Assembly (NCBI GenBank): GCA_964606065.1
Contig: CAZSEX010000036.1
Coordinates: 1-19,809, forward strand
Origin: JAFGHJ01 sp964606065
GTDB lineage: Bacteria; Hydrothermota; UBA3072
Direction of reading: 5' to 3'
DNA length: 19,809 nt
Shown here: positions 14,569 to 19,809 of the stretch, piece by piece
How the letters are laid out: each line of letters opens with the position of its first letter
Position numbering within the stretch: the first letter of the stretch is position 1
Notes under the pieces: generated by a model
The model's database searches: none
What the model was told of the DNA's origin: nothing
The model's input: the letters and a program-made list of their open reading frames with translations, nothing else
Position numbers and translations under genes: made by a program

Positions 14569-15453
14569 CTACTTTTTTTTGTTCTTTAAAGTCTGATACA
14601 ACTCATACGCTTCTTCGGGAGACATATTCTCATGAACAACTTTTCTTACCGCTTGAATCATTGCAATTGGCGCTTCGGATTGGAATATATTTCTTCCCAT
14701 ATCCACACCGCAGGCTCCCTGACTTATGGCATTATATGCCATTTTAAGGGCATCGAGTTCCGGAAGTTTTTTTCCTCCGGCAATAACTATCGGAACAGGA
14801 CAGGCCGCGGTTACCGTATCGAAACCATCAGGAACATAATAAGTCTTGACATAAGACGCCCCGAGTTCGGCGCAAATTCTGGTCGCCAGACGCATATATC
14901 TGGCATCTCTCTTCATTTCCTTGCCAACAGCGGTAACTCCGAGAACAGGAATTCCATATCTGTTACCCATGTCCACGAGCCGCGTCAAATTATGTATCGA
15001 CTTAGTTTCAAATTCTCCCCCTATGAAAACCTGTACCGCAAGCGCGGCAACATTAAGACGTATCGCGTCATCTACGTCCACAGCAATTTCCTCGTTTGAA
15101 AGTTCTTTAAGTATGCTCGGACCGCCGCTTGCTCTAAGAACAACTCCGTTCGTGAAAGTCGGAGGAATAATCGAGCGTAATATCCCCCGGGTACACATCA
15201 GTGTATCAGCGTAAGGTAAAAGCGGCACAATATTTACATCCACTCTTTCCAGACCGGTTGTAGGACCGAGAAAATATCCGTGATCGATGGCGAGCATTAC
15301 CGTTCGATTGGTATCGGGATTAAAAATATTGGAAAGTCTATTCTTCATTCCCCAATCCAGCGAGTTTGAACCTCGAAGTGTGTAAGGCTCATTTTTCATG
15401 GGTATATCCAGGTAATAATTGTGAGTTTCTTGAATTCCATCTTTGTCTGCCAT
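14569..15453 (-). CDS. lsrF: LsrF family class I aldolase/thiolase
   Basis: 294 residues, matching E. coli LsrF from end to end: DWGMKNRLSNIFNP, TVMLAIDHGYFLGPTTGLER, DTLMCTRGILRSIIPP, LRASGGPSIL, YVKTYYVPDGFD with the probable Schiff-base Lys, PIVIAGGKKLPE, and GVDMGRNIFQS. LsrF transfers the acetyl group of 3-hydroxy-5-phosphonooxypentane-2,4-dione (phospho-AI-2 product) to CoA, giving DHAP and acetyl-CoA. It belongs to the class I FBP aldolase (DhnA) family and is cytoplasmic. It is the first gene of the operon, with the site AAAGGAGGATAAGTA before its ATG and a near-consensus promoter upstream. No LsrACDB transporter, LsrK or LsrG is in view, so a different phosphorylated dione or sugar is possible. 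Confidence 0.9.
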   Translation of the reverse strand: MADKDGIQETHNYYLDIPMKNEPYTLRGSNSLDWGMKNRLSNIFNPDTNRTVMLAIDHGYFLGPTTGLERVDVNIVPLLPYADTLMCTRGILRSIIPPTFTNGVVLRASGGPSILKELSNEEIAVDVDDAIRLNVAALAVQVFIGGEFETKSIHNLTRLVDMGNRYGIPVLGVTAVGKEMKRDARYMRLATRICAELGASYVKTYYVPDGFDTVTAACPVPIVIAGGKKLPELDALKMAYNAISQGACGVDMGRNIFQSEAPIAMIQAVRKVVHENMSPEEAYELYQTLKNKKK

Positions 15454-15497
15454 TACTTATCCTCCTTTTATTTTATAGCATTTAACCTTTATCCGGT

Positions 15498-15526
15498 ATA
15501 ATAAATATCGATTCTCCCCCTGTCAA
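15498..15526 (-). promoter_or_regulatory. Near-consensus sigma70 promoter of the lsrF operon
   Basis: On the minus strand TTGACA (15526-15521), a 17-base spacer and TATTAT (15503-15498). Transcription would begin near 15491, leaving a leader of about 37 bases that contains the AGGAGG of lsrF. With consensus -35 and optimal spacing, it would be strong unless repressed; I see no clear operator. Confidence 0.75.
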
Positions 15527-15533
15527 GGTGAAG

Positions 15534-15629
15534 ACCCCACCATCCAACCAAAATATTCTCACACCAGAGTTACATCACGGTCAAACCGTCAATATTTACC
15601 GCAAAGTCGCGGAGGTCGCAGAGAAAAAA
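15534..15629 (+). repeat. Composite dispersed intergenic repeat
   Basis: 15534-15580 holds a C-rich head, then CCAAAATATTCTCACACCAG and CATCACGG, the same order as at 11280-11342 and, inverted, at 3926-3868. 15597-15629 holds ACCGCAAAGTCGCGGAGG, then TCGCAGAGAAAAAAG, the second unit type with a 9-base period. The element sits just upstream of the lsrF promoter. Confidence 0.6.
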
Positions 15630-15712
15630 GAGATTTTATTATTTCTTTTACCTTTCTATGGTTCAGAATAAAAGATAAATTTTATGTTAGTTATGTTATG
15701 ATAATTTTAAAA

Positions 15713-15777
15713 GAGGAGGTTAAAACCAGATGCGTATATTTAAATCAATTTTAGGCATTGATTCCGATGATAACTAA
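15713..15777 (+). pseudogene. Strong ribosome site plus 15-codon ORF, possible remnant of a truncated gene
   Basis: GAGGAGGT (15713-15720) is followed nine bases later by ATG 15730 and the peptide MRIFKSILGIDSDDN, ending at TAA 15775-15777. The final codons overlap the 3' end of the restriction endonuclease gene on the other strand. Such a strong start for so short a frame suggests the 5' end of a gene whose body was lost, perhaps when the restriction-modification pair arrived. A genuine micropeptide or chance cannot be excluded. Confidence 0.35.
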
Positions 15778-16362
15778 GGGTACGGCAGGAACTCCTCTCC
15801 CTTGCCTGATAACGTTGTAAATTTCTCCTTCATAGTAAGAAACACCAGAACTCATTTGAGATTGTAAAGATTTCATAGGTAATATTTCTATCCCTACATC
15901 TATTTGATCTCCCACAAAGAAAGCAAGGTGTTTTACAAAGAGGTCGTAGGCAACAAACGGATATTTTCCAAATTGTACTTCGATTGCAACTCGTTCCCTT
16001 ATATAATCCGTTTGATTATAACTATATATGGGAATTTCGCCGGATGCTTCAATTTCTTTTTTTTGTTCTTTTTCGGGCATAGAAATTGTTTTTCTAATTA
16101 ATTTTTCGTTCTTCGTTACCCAGTAACTAACTCGATTTTCTTTCCAATTCCTATCATTCAGGAGTAATTTAAATTTCTTATTCATATCTATTGGACTATA
16201 TAATTTTTTACCTCGCATAGTTTTTTCTTTGGAAATTTTAGTTTTACATTTTTTGGCGTCTACCGATTCAATAACATTAGATATCTCTTTCCATAGATGT
16301 TTTTTATGAACTAATAAAAACTCTAGCCCATTGAGATGTGAATATGTTTCAATTATCTTCAT
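15751..16362 (-). CDS. Type II restriction endonuclease of the BglII/BstYI family
   Basis: 203 residues, the same length as BstYI as I remember it, and alike throughout: YSHLNGLEFL at the start, CKTKISKEKT, YNQTDYIRERVAIEVQFGKY, AYDLFVKHLAFF, IDVGIEILPMK, MSSGVSYYEGE and YNVIRQGRGVPAVPLVIIGI. The active site is the unusual D-x9-E-x-Q form: Asp119, Glu128 and Gln130 (BglII-type enzymes have Gln where most PD-(D/E)xK nucleases have Lys). The expected target is RGATCY or AGATCT, cut in the cytoplasm against foreign DNA. It starts 13 bases after the methyltransferase, with AAGGAAAG as ribosome site, so the methylase is made first. Base composition looks more AT-rich than the flanking sugar operon, consistent with transfer. 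Confidence 0.9.
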   Translation of the reverse strand: MKIIETYSHLNGLEFLLVHKKHLWKEISNVIESVDAKKCKTKISKEKTMRGKKLYSPIDMNKKFKLLLNDRNWKENRVSYWVTKNEKLIRKTISMPEKEQKKEIEASGEIPIYSYNQTDYIRERVAIEVQFGKYPFVAYDLFVKHLAFFVGDQIDVGIEILPMKSLQSQMSSGVSYYEGEIYNVIRQGRGVPAVPLVIIGINA

Positions 16363-16375
16363 TTTTTAACTTTCC

Positions 16376-17302
16376 TTATGGATTGCCAAACAACGAAGAT
16401 TGTTTGGAACTTATTATCTGTTCAGTTGGATATAAAACTTGTTGTTTTTTATTAGGGTTATAGATAGGTTTTAACATTGGTCTGGTTTTTAGCTTACCTT
16501 TTAATGCTTTTTCAATTCTGCTCTTTGAAATATTTATATATTTATCGAAAACCTCAGCACCCGCACCTCTTCTCTTATGTCTAATTGCAGCAATTATTGA
16601 AGTTCCTGTTCCTAAAAATGGATCGAGAACCCAGTCGTCCTCATCTGTCAAGGAAAGAACTAAACGTTCTATCAGTGCTACTGGAAATTGACATGGATGT
16701 TCTGTTTTTTCTACATGATTACTTTTAACATTAGGTATTTCCCAAACATCACTTGGATTTTTACCTAAAGGATTACAAGAATATTTACCTGCATTAGGTC
16801 CCTTATAATATTTTTTCTTTGGATATTTTTGAGGTATTCTAACAGGATCAAGATTAAATGTGTAATTATCGCTTTTGGTAAACCATATTATTGTTTCGTA
16901 ACGACCTGAGAATCTATTAGAACAATGCAGTCCGTGTCCAAATCTCCATATAATTCTATTTCGCATTTTTAAACCAAGTTTTCGGAAAATTGGATACAAT
17001 ATAATGTCAAGAGGAATAATTTCTCCATTTTCAACGTAGTTACCAACCTGCCAACAAATGCTACCATCCGACGACAAAACTCTGGTAGATTCAGAAATGA
17101 CTTTTTCTTGTTGTTTAACATATTCCTCGATTTTTAGAACTTTTTCGTATTCTTTTCCAAGATTATAAGGAGGTGAAGTAATAACTAATTTTATTGACTC
17201 GTCAGGTATAGTTTTTAATAAATTGAGACAATCTCCTTCGACTAAAACAATTCTTTTATTTAGATCAAACTTATTAGAAATTTCGATATTATTTTCAAAC
17301 AT
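16376..17302 (-). CDS. DNA methyltransferase (beta-class, probably N4-cytosine) of the BstYI-like system
   Basis: 308 residues. The catalytic motif IV, TSPPYN (42-47), comes first and the AdoMet-binding motif I, DPFLGTGTS (227-235), comes last, with WQVGNYV, FGHGLHCSNRFSGRYETIIWF and EHPCQFPVALIERLVL between them. This motif order defines the beta group; S-P-P-Y is most usual for N4-cytosine enzymes, although N6-adenine enzymes with it exist. It should protect the target of the neighbouring BglII/BstYI-type nuclease. The ATG at 17302 has no ribosome site, and a promoter-like TTGAAA-16-TATTAT ends about ten bases before it, so the message may be leaderless. The low GC fits a horizontally moved R-M unit. 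Confidence 0.92.
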   Translation of the reverse strand: MFENNIEISNKFDLNKRIVLVEGDCLNLLKTIPDESIKLVITSPPYNLGKEYEKVLKIEEYVKQQEKVISESTRVLSSDGSICWQVGNYVENGEIIPLDIILYPIFRKLGLKMRNRIIWRFGHGLHCSNRFSGRYETIIWFTKSDNYTFNLDPVRIPQKYPKKKYYKGPNAGKYSCNPLGKNPSDVWEIPNVKSNHVEKTEHPCQFPVALIERLVLSLTDEDDWVLDPFLGTGTSIIAAIRHKRRGAGAEVFDKYINISKSRIEKALKGKLKTRPMLKPIYNPNKKQQVLYPTEQIISSKQSSLFGNP

Positions 17303-17311
17303 ACTAATATA

Positions 17312-17339
17312 ATAATAATGAGAACAAAAAAATTTTCAA
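17312..17339 (-). promoter_or_regulatory. Probable promoter of the restriction-modification pair
   Basis: On the minus strand TTGAAA (17339-17334), a 16-base spacer and TATTAT (17317-17312); a second TATTAT lies at 17314-17309. Initiation would fall at about 17305-17302, i.e. on or next to the methyltransferase ATG, which has no Shine-Dalgarno. A leaderless transcript is the simplest reading. Confidence 0.45.
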
Positions 17340-17347
17340 GCCCCATA

Positions 17348-17510
17348 TTTTAGCTAAAAACAAGTTTTTTCCATGTTTTCTTTGATATCAACCTCGAAAC
17401 CTTAAAAGACAAAAAACTTCAAAATAATCGCGGATTTCATAACGACTTCAAAATTAAAATTTGTTTTAATTTTCAGGGCTTGATGTTTAGTTAAAACAAA
17501 ATTTTCCCCC
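17348..17510. repeat. AT-rich palindromes and mutually exclusive hairpins upstream of the methyltransferase
   Basis: TTTTAGCTAAAA (17348-17359) is a perfect 12-base palindrome. AAAATTAAAA (17450-17459), loop TTTG, TTTTAATTTT (17464-17473) is a perfect 10-bp hairpin. TTGTTTTAA inside it (17461-17469) can instead pair with TTAAAACAA (17491-17499), as part of a longer stem AAAATTTGTTTTAA/TTAAAACAAAATTTT. In addition, 17348-17372 and 17485-17510 are imperfect direct copies. No gene is found in 17303-17742. Confidence 0.5.
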
Positions 17511-17555
17511 GTGCTCTATGCCTGGCCCGCAGAATAAAAGAAACTACTTGTAAAA

Positions 17556-17594
17556 TCATCTATTCTATCGGGCCTGCCCTGTAGGGAAAGATGA
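17556..17594. repeat. Long imperfect hairpin
   Basis: TCATCT (17556-17561) pairs with AGATGA (17589-17594); inside these, CTA pairs with TAG and GGGC with GCCC around a two-base loop. The interruptions are nearly symmetrical. It lies downstream of the beta-rich protein genes and upstream of the R-M pair (both minus strand). It has no clear T-run, so terminator status is doubtful. Confidence 0.45.
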
Positions 17595-17670
17595 CTGTTC
17601 AGGGTGTAATCTTGTGGTTTCTGTTTGGAGTTGTGAAATGAATTTTAAACAATAAAAATTCTTTGTTGTT

Positions 17671-17742
17671 TCTCTGTGATCTCTGTGTGTTTGTTTTTTC
17701 TCTGCACGCTCTGCGGTTTATTTTTCAGAGGTGGTGTGGTGG
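17671..17742 (-). repeat. Dispersed intergenic repeat (minus orientation)
   Basis: Read on the minus strand: CCACCACACCACC head (about 17738-17726), AACCGCAGAGCGTGCAGAG (17718-17700), then CACACAGAGATCACAGAG (17690-17673). It combines both unit types seen elsewhere and begins right after the stop codon of the gene at 17743. Confidence 0.55.
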
Positions 17743-18375
17743 TTACAAACCCTTGAAATCGCCTATTCCAACACTGAACTTCACATACCATTGATGCAGA
17801 GGCATCTCGGGAGCATTTTGAATTTCTACATCTTTGGTCCCCTCTAAAACCAACCGTGGGGTACGTAAGCTATATAAATAACCGGCAGAAACACCTCCGG
17901 CCAGATAATCTGAAATAGCTAAGAATACACCCGAACTTGCCGAAAGAACGAAAGAAGATCCTATGTAGTTGACACTCCCTTCAGGATATAAAAGGGACTG
18001 CTGAAAATCGATTGTTTTATTATTTTTAATCGATGAAAGGTTTATCGAAGAATAGCCCCCTCCCCCGCTTAAATAAAAGATAAAACGGAAAAGATTAAAC
18101 CCGTAACCCAACTCGATCAATTTAGAATCAAAAGAAAGTTCAATCAACAATGAATCTGAATTTAATTCTATTGTTTCATTGCCTCTCAACATTTTTATGT
18201 TCATTACCAGGTTTTTTTCCACAACAAGCAAACCCCCACTCCATCCCCATTCCTTTTCCTCAAATCCCGTGGTAAAACCGATTTCATCATTTAGTTTATC
18301 GATTGTGTGGTGAACTGTATAATCCCTATCCAGAGATATAATTCCGGTGGAAAGCCCAACTATCAAAAGAAGCAT
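17743..18375 (-). CDS. Exported beta-rich protein of unknown function
   Basis: 210 residues, not recognised. An N-terminal hydrophobic segment (LLLIVGLSTGIISL) looks like a signal peptide with a short charge-poor n-region. The rest has alternating hydrophobic/polar strands with Gly and aromatic residues (FRFIFYLSGGGGYSSI, FVLSASSGVFLAI, YLAGGVSAGYLYSL, WYVKFSVGIG), consistent with a small outer-membrane beta-barrel. It starts directly after the stop of the gene at 18376 (TAAATG), with AAGGA about eight bases ahead, so the two are coupled. As part of a unit with an RND pump it may be envelope related; nothing shows a specific role. Confidence 0.7.
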   Translation of the reverse strand: MLLLIVGLSTGIISLDRDYTVHHTIDKLNDEIGFTTGFEEKEWGWSGGLLVVEKNLVMNIKMLRGNETIELNSDSLLIELSFDSKLIELGYGFNLFRFIFYLSGGGGYSSINLSSIKNNKTIDFQQSLLYPEGSVNYIGSSFVLSASSGVFLAISDYLAGGVSAGYLYSLRTPRLVLEGTKDVEIQNAPEMPLHQWYVKFSVGIGDFKGL

Positions 18376-18963
18376 TTAAAAATCCTTCCCCAATCTGAAT
18401 GTTACTCCTCTTGTCCATTCATTGTCATCTTCGTTACCAAAACCTTTTTCCCAATCGCTGTTTTCCGAAAAAATAAAATCCGAAAAGACCTCTCCGGAAA
18501 TAACAAAGCCGGCTATTTTACCTCTCAAACCGGCGCTACCTCCAAGGGAAAGGCTAATACCTTTGAATTCGTTTCCATTAAGGCTGGTAACGATCTCACC
18601 GTCACTTACGAATTTCCAGCTTTTGAGACCCAATCGTCCTGACAAATACGGAGAAATATTATTCCTTAAAGGAATCCAACTAACAGAAAAATCTCCGCTA
18701 AAATACTCGAAATTTTCGCCTCTTACCTCCGAAAAAACTTGCCGTTGTCCCAGACTATCATAAGTAATGGCAACGGTTCGGGTCGAAGCGATATCTTTTC
18801 CCCATCCGAAAGAAATAACATAATCAAGATTAGAAGTTATGGGTACATCACAAAAAACTCCAAAATGAGGGCCGAATTCAGGAGAAACAATATCGCTTCC
18901 CTGCAGCTCAAAAATCCCTCCTTCGACCCCTATCGCGAACGAAAACAAAATGTATATTATCAT
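18376..18963 (-). CDS. Exported beta-barrel-like protein of unknown function
   Basis: 195 residues when started at ATG 18963. That start forms an ATGA overlap with the preceding stop and has GGAGG six bases ahead. An alternative ATG at 18978 would add MRRLL, but those Arg codons are the ribosome site itself, although they would give a more ordinary signal-peptide n-region. A hydrophobic leader (IIYILFSFAIGVEGG) is followed by amphipathic strands with Gly and aromatics (YVISFGWGKDI, FSVSWIPL, YLSGRLGLKSW, ISLSLGGSAGLRGK) and a C-terminal Phe (RGVTFRLGKDF), the classic ending of outer-membrane beta-barrels recognised by BamA. Function is unknown; the operon context suggests an envelope role. 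Confidence 0.75.
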   Translation of the reverse strand: MIIYILFSFAIGVEGGIFELQGSDIVSPEFGPHFGVFCDVPITSNLDYVISFGWGKDIASTRTVAITYDSLGQRQVFSEVRGENFEYFSGDFSVSWIPLRNNISPYLSGRLGLKSWKFVSDGEIVTSLNGNEFKGISLSLGGSAGLRGKIAGFVISGEVFSDFIFSENSDWEKGFGNEDDNEWTRGVTFRLGKDF

Positions 18964-19262
18964 GAGCAACCTCCGCATCTTTCTTTAATCTCCCTGGCTG
19001 TAAGTAAAAAACCCTCACTAATCCATGCATCTTTTTTATCTTCGATTTTCTTTCGAAAACTTTCGTACTGTTCATCCTCCAGACAGAATTTATACTGCAC
19101 AAAGTATCCCGGCCAGATATGAGTATCAAGTTTGGGATCGGTACCTCTAAGTTTACCTATCACTTTAGGTACAAGAAAATATTCGTCTACTTTCTCTTCC
19201 TCTAAGATTTCCTGAAACTGATCCTGTAAACCCATGAATATAACAACCTCGATCTGTTTCAT
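18960..19262 (-). CDS. PG0541-like small PII-fold protein associated with an RND transporter
   Basis: 100 residues. MKQIEVVIFMGLQDQFQEIL followed by a DEYFLVPKVIGKLRG segment and a C-terminal helix gives the beta-alpha-beta pattern of PII/GlnK-like ferredoxin folds. This combination resembles the 'PG0541 family transporter-associated protein' of Bacteroidota, normally found right after an AcrB-like gene as here. It ends in CGGCS, two Cys that could bind metal. The start overlaps the RND stop as ATGA, with AAAAGGAGAA in the RND 3' end as ribosome site, and its own stop overlaps the next gene in the same way. I infer a cytoplasmic regulator or sensor of the pump; the family has no proven function that I know. 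Confidence 0.75.
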   Translation of the reverse strand: MKQIEVVIFMGLQDQFQEILEEEKVDEYFLVPKVIGKLRGTDPKLDTHIWPGYFVQYKFCLEDEQYESFRKKIEDKKDAWISEGFLLTAREIKERCGGCS

Positions 19263-19809
19263 TTAGATATTCTCCTTTTTAGCTTTGATTCAAAAATCAT
19301 ATACAACGTTGGAATCAACAGTAATGTTATAAACGAAGAAACAATCATACCGCCTACAACCGAAATACCCAGTGATTTCCATAAAACAGCCCCGCTGCCT
19401 GCAGATAGAGCAAGGGGAAGAAGTCCAAAAACGGTGGTTAGTGTAGTCATCAGTATTGGTCTAAGCCTTCTTTTTGCGCCAGTTTTTACGGCTTCGGTTA
19501 GATCCATACCTCTTTTCCTCAAAATATTGAAATAGTCTATCATAACGATGGCGTTATTAACAACGATACCAACAAGCATCGCGATTCCGACCATTCCCAT
19601 CAGACTCATGGATTGAAAACTAACCCAGTACGCGAGAGAAACTCCCACAAAAGCAAAAGGTACTGAGAACATAATTATGAAAGGATCGAAGAAAGATTCA
19701 AACTGGGCAGCCATAACAAGATAAACCAGTATTATACCAAGCATTATAGCAAATATCAAACTTCCGAAAGTCTCTCCCTGCTGTTCTACCTGACCGGCAT
19801 AATTAATGG
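19259..19809 (-). CDS. RND efflux transporter, inner-membrane pump, C-terminal fragment
   Basis: The frame is open to the edge of the window, so the 5' part is missing; 183 codons are visible. They match the last three membrane spans of AcrB-type pumps: IILVYLVMAAQFESFFDPFIIM, MVGIAMLVGIVVNNAIVMIDY, AKRRLRPILMTTLTTVFGLLPLAL and the final GISVVGGMIVSSFITLLLIPTLY. RND pumps use the proton gradient to export drugs, metals or lipids from the periplasm through a TolC-type channel. The stop overlaps the PG0541-like gene by four bases. The membrane-fusion and outer-channel genes are not in view and substrate cannot be inferred from this tail. Confidence 0.93.
   Translation of the reverse strand, partial: INYAGQVEQQGETFGSLIFAIMLGIILVYLVMAAQFESFFDPFIIMFSVPFAFVGVSLAYWVSFQSMSLMGMVGIAMLVGIVVNNAIVMIDYFNILRKRGMDLTEAVKTGAKRRLRPILMTTLTTVFGLLPLALSAGSGAVLWKSLGISVVGGMIVSSFITLLLIPTLYMIFESKLKRRISK

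Noticed and set aside
14632..15099. 155-codon plus-strand frame inside lsrF
   Set aside because: It is the reverse complement of a well-supported gene, with no ribosome site or protein resemblance.

Overview
The window looks like a piece of an AT-rich, diderm bacterial genome from the FCB superphylum or one of its uncultured relatives (the WOR-3, Cloacimonadota or Marinimicrobia style of genome). The clues are FlgD-like/type IX-secretion-style C-terminal domains with an NYPNPF motif, a DUF2723 membrane protein, a PG0541-like small protein beside an RND pump, and beta-barrel-like proteins with signal peptides. This placement is inference from gene content only.

Layout. (1) 1-2615, plus strand: the 3' end of a secreted protein and a gingipain-like C25 cysteine peptidase, both ending in similar FlgD-like domains. 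(2) 2851-3400: a small RelE/ParE-type toxin-antitoxin module with a good promoter. (3) 3401-4055: gene-free and full of degenerate repeats. (4) 4056-6728: a large DUF2723/GT117-type membrane protein. (5) 6809-11170, plus strand: a housekeeping run ispE-spoVG-tRNA-Gln-prs-rplY-pth-rpsF-ssb, very close to the Bacillus order ispE...spoVG...prs-ctc-pth. (6) 11171-11733: gene-free, repeat-rich. (7) 15526-11734, minus strand: a three-gene carbohydrate operon, lsrF, an LsrE-like epimerase, and a fused class II aldolase/short-chain dehydrogenase, behind a near-consensus promoter. (8) 17302-15751, minus strand: a type II restriction-modification pair of BglII/BstYI type, which looks like a recent insertion. 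(9) 17303-17742: gene-free with hairpins and repeats. (10) 19809-17743, minus strand: the C-terminus of an RND exporter, a PG0541-like protein and two beta-rich exported proteins, translationally coupled.

How the parts work together. The housekeeping run joins isoprenoid precursor synthesis (IspE), PRPP synthesis (Prs), translation (bL25, Pth, bS6, tRNA-Gln) and SSB. The minus-strand sugar operon combines a P-HPD thiolase homologue, an epimerase homologue and an aldolase fused to an oxidoreductase, with no LsrACDB transporter in view. It may break down a phosphorylated sugar or AI-2-like compound to DHAP plus a small oxidised product.

Most notable observations: pth appears to have no ATG/GTG/TTG start and probably begins at an ATA in a 4-base overlap; the best Shine-Dalgarno of prs lies across the 3' end of tRNA-Gln; the intergenic regions share a family of 8-10-nt-period degenerate repeats that occur in both orientations; and the LsrF/LsrE/aldolase-SDR combination is a candidate uncharacterised pathway.
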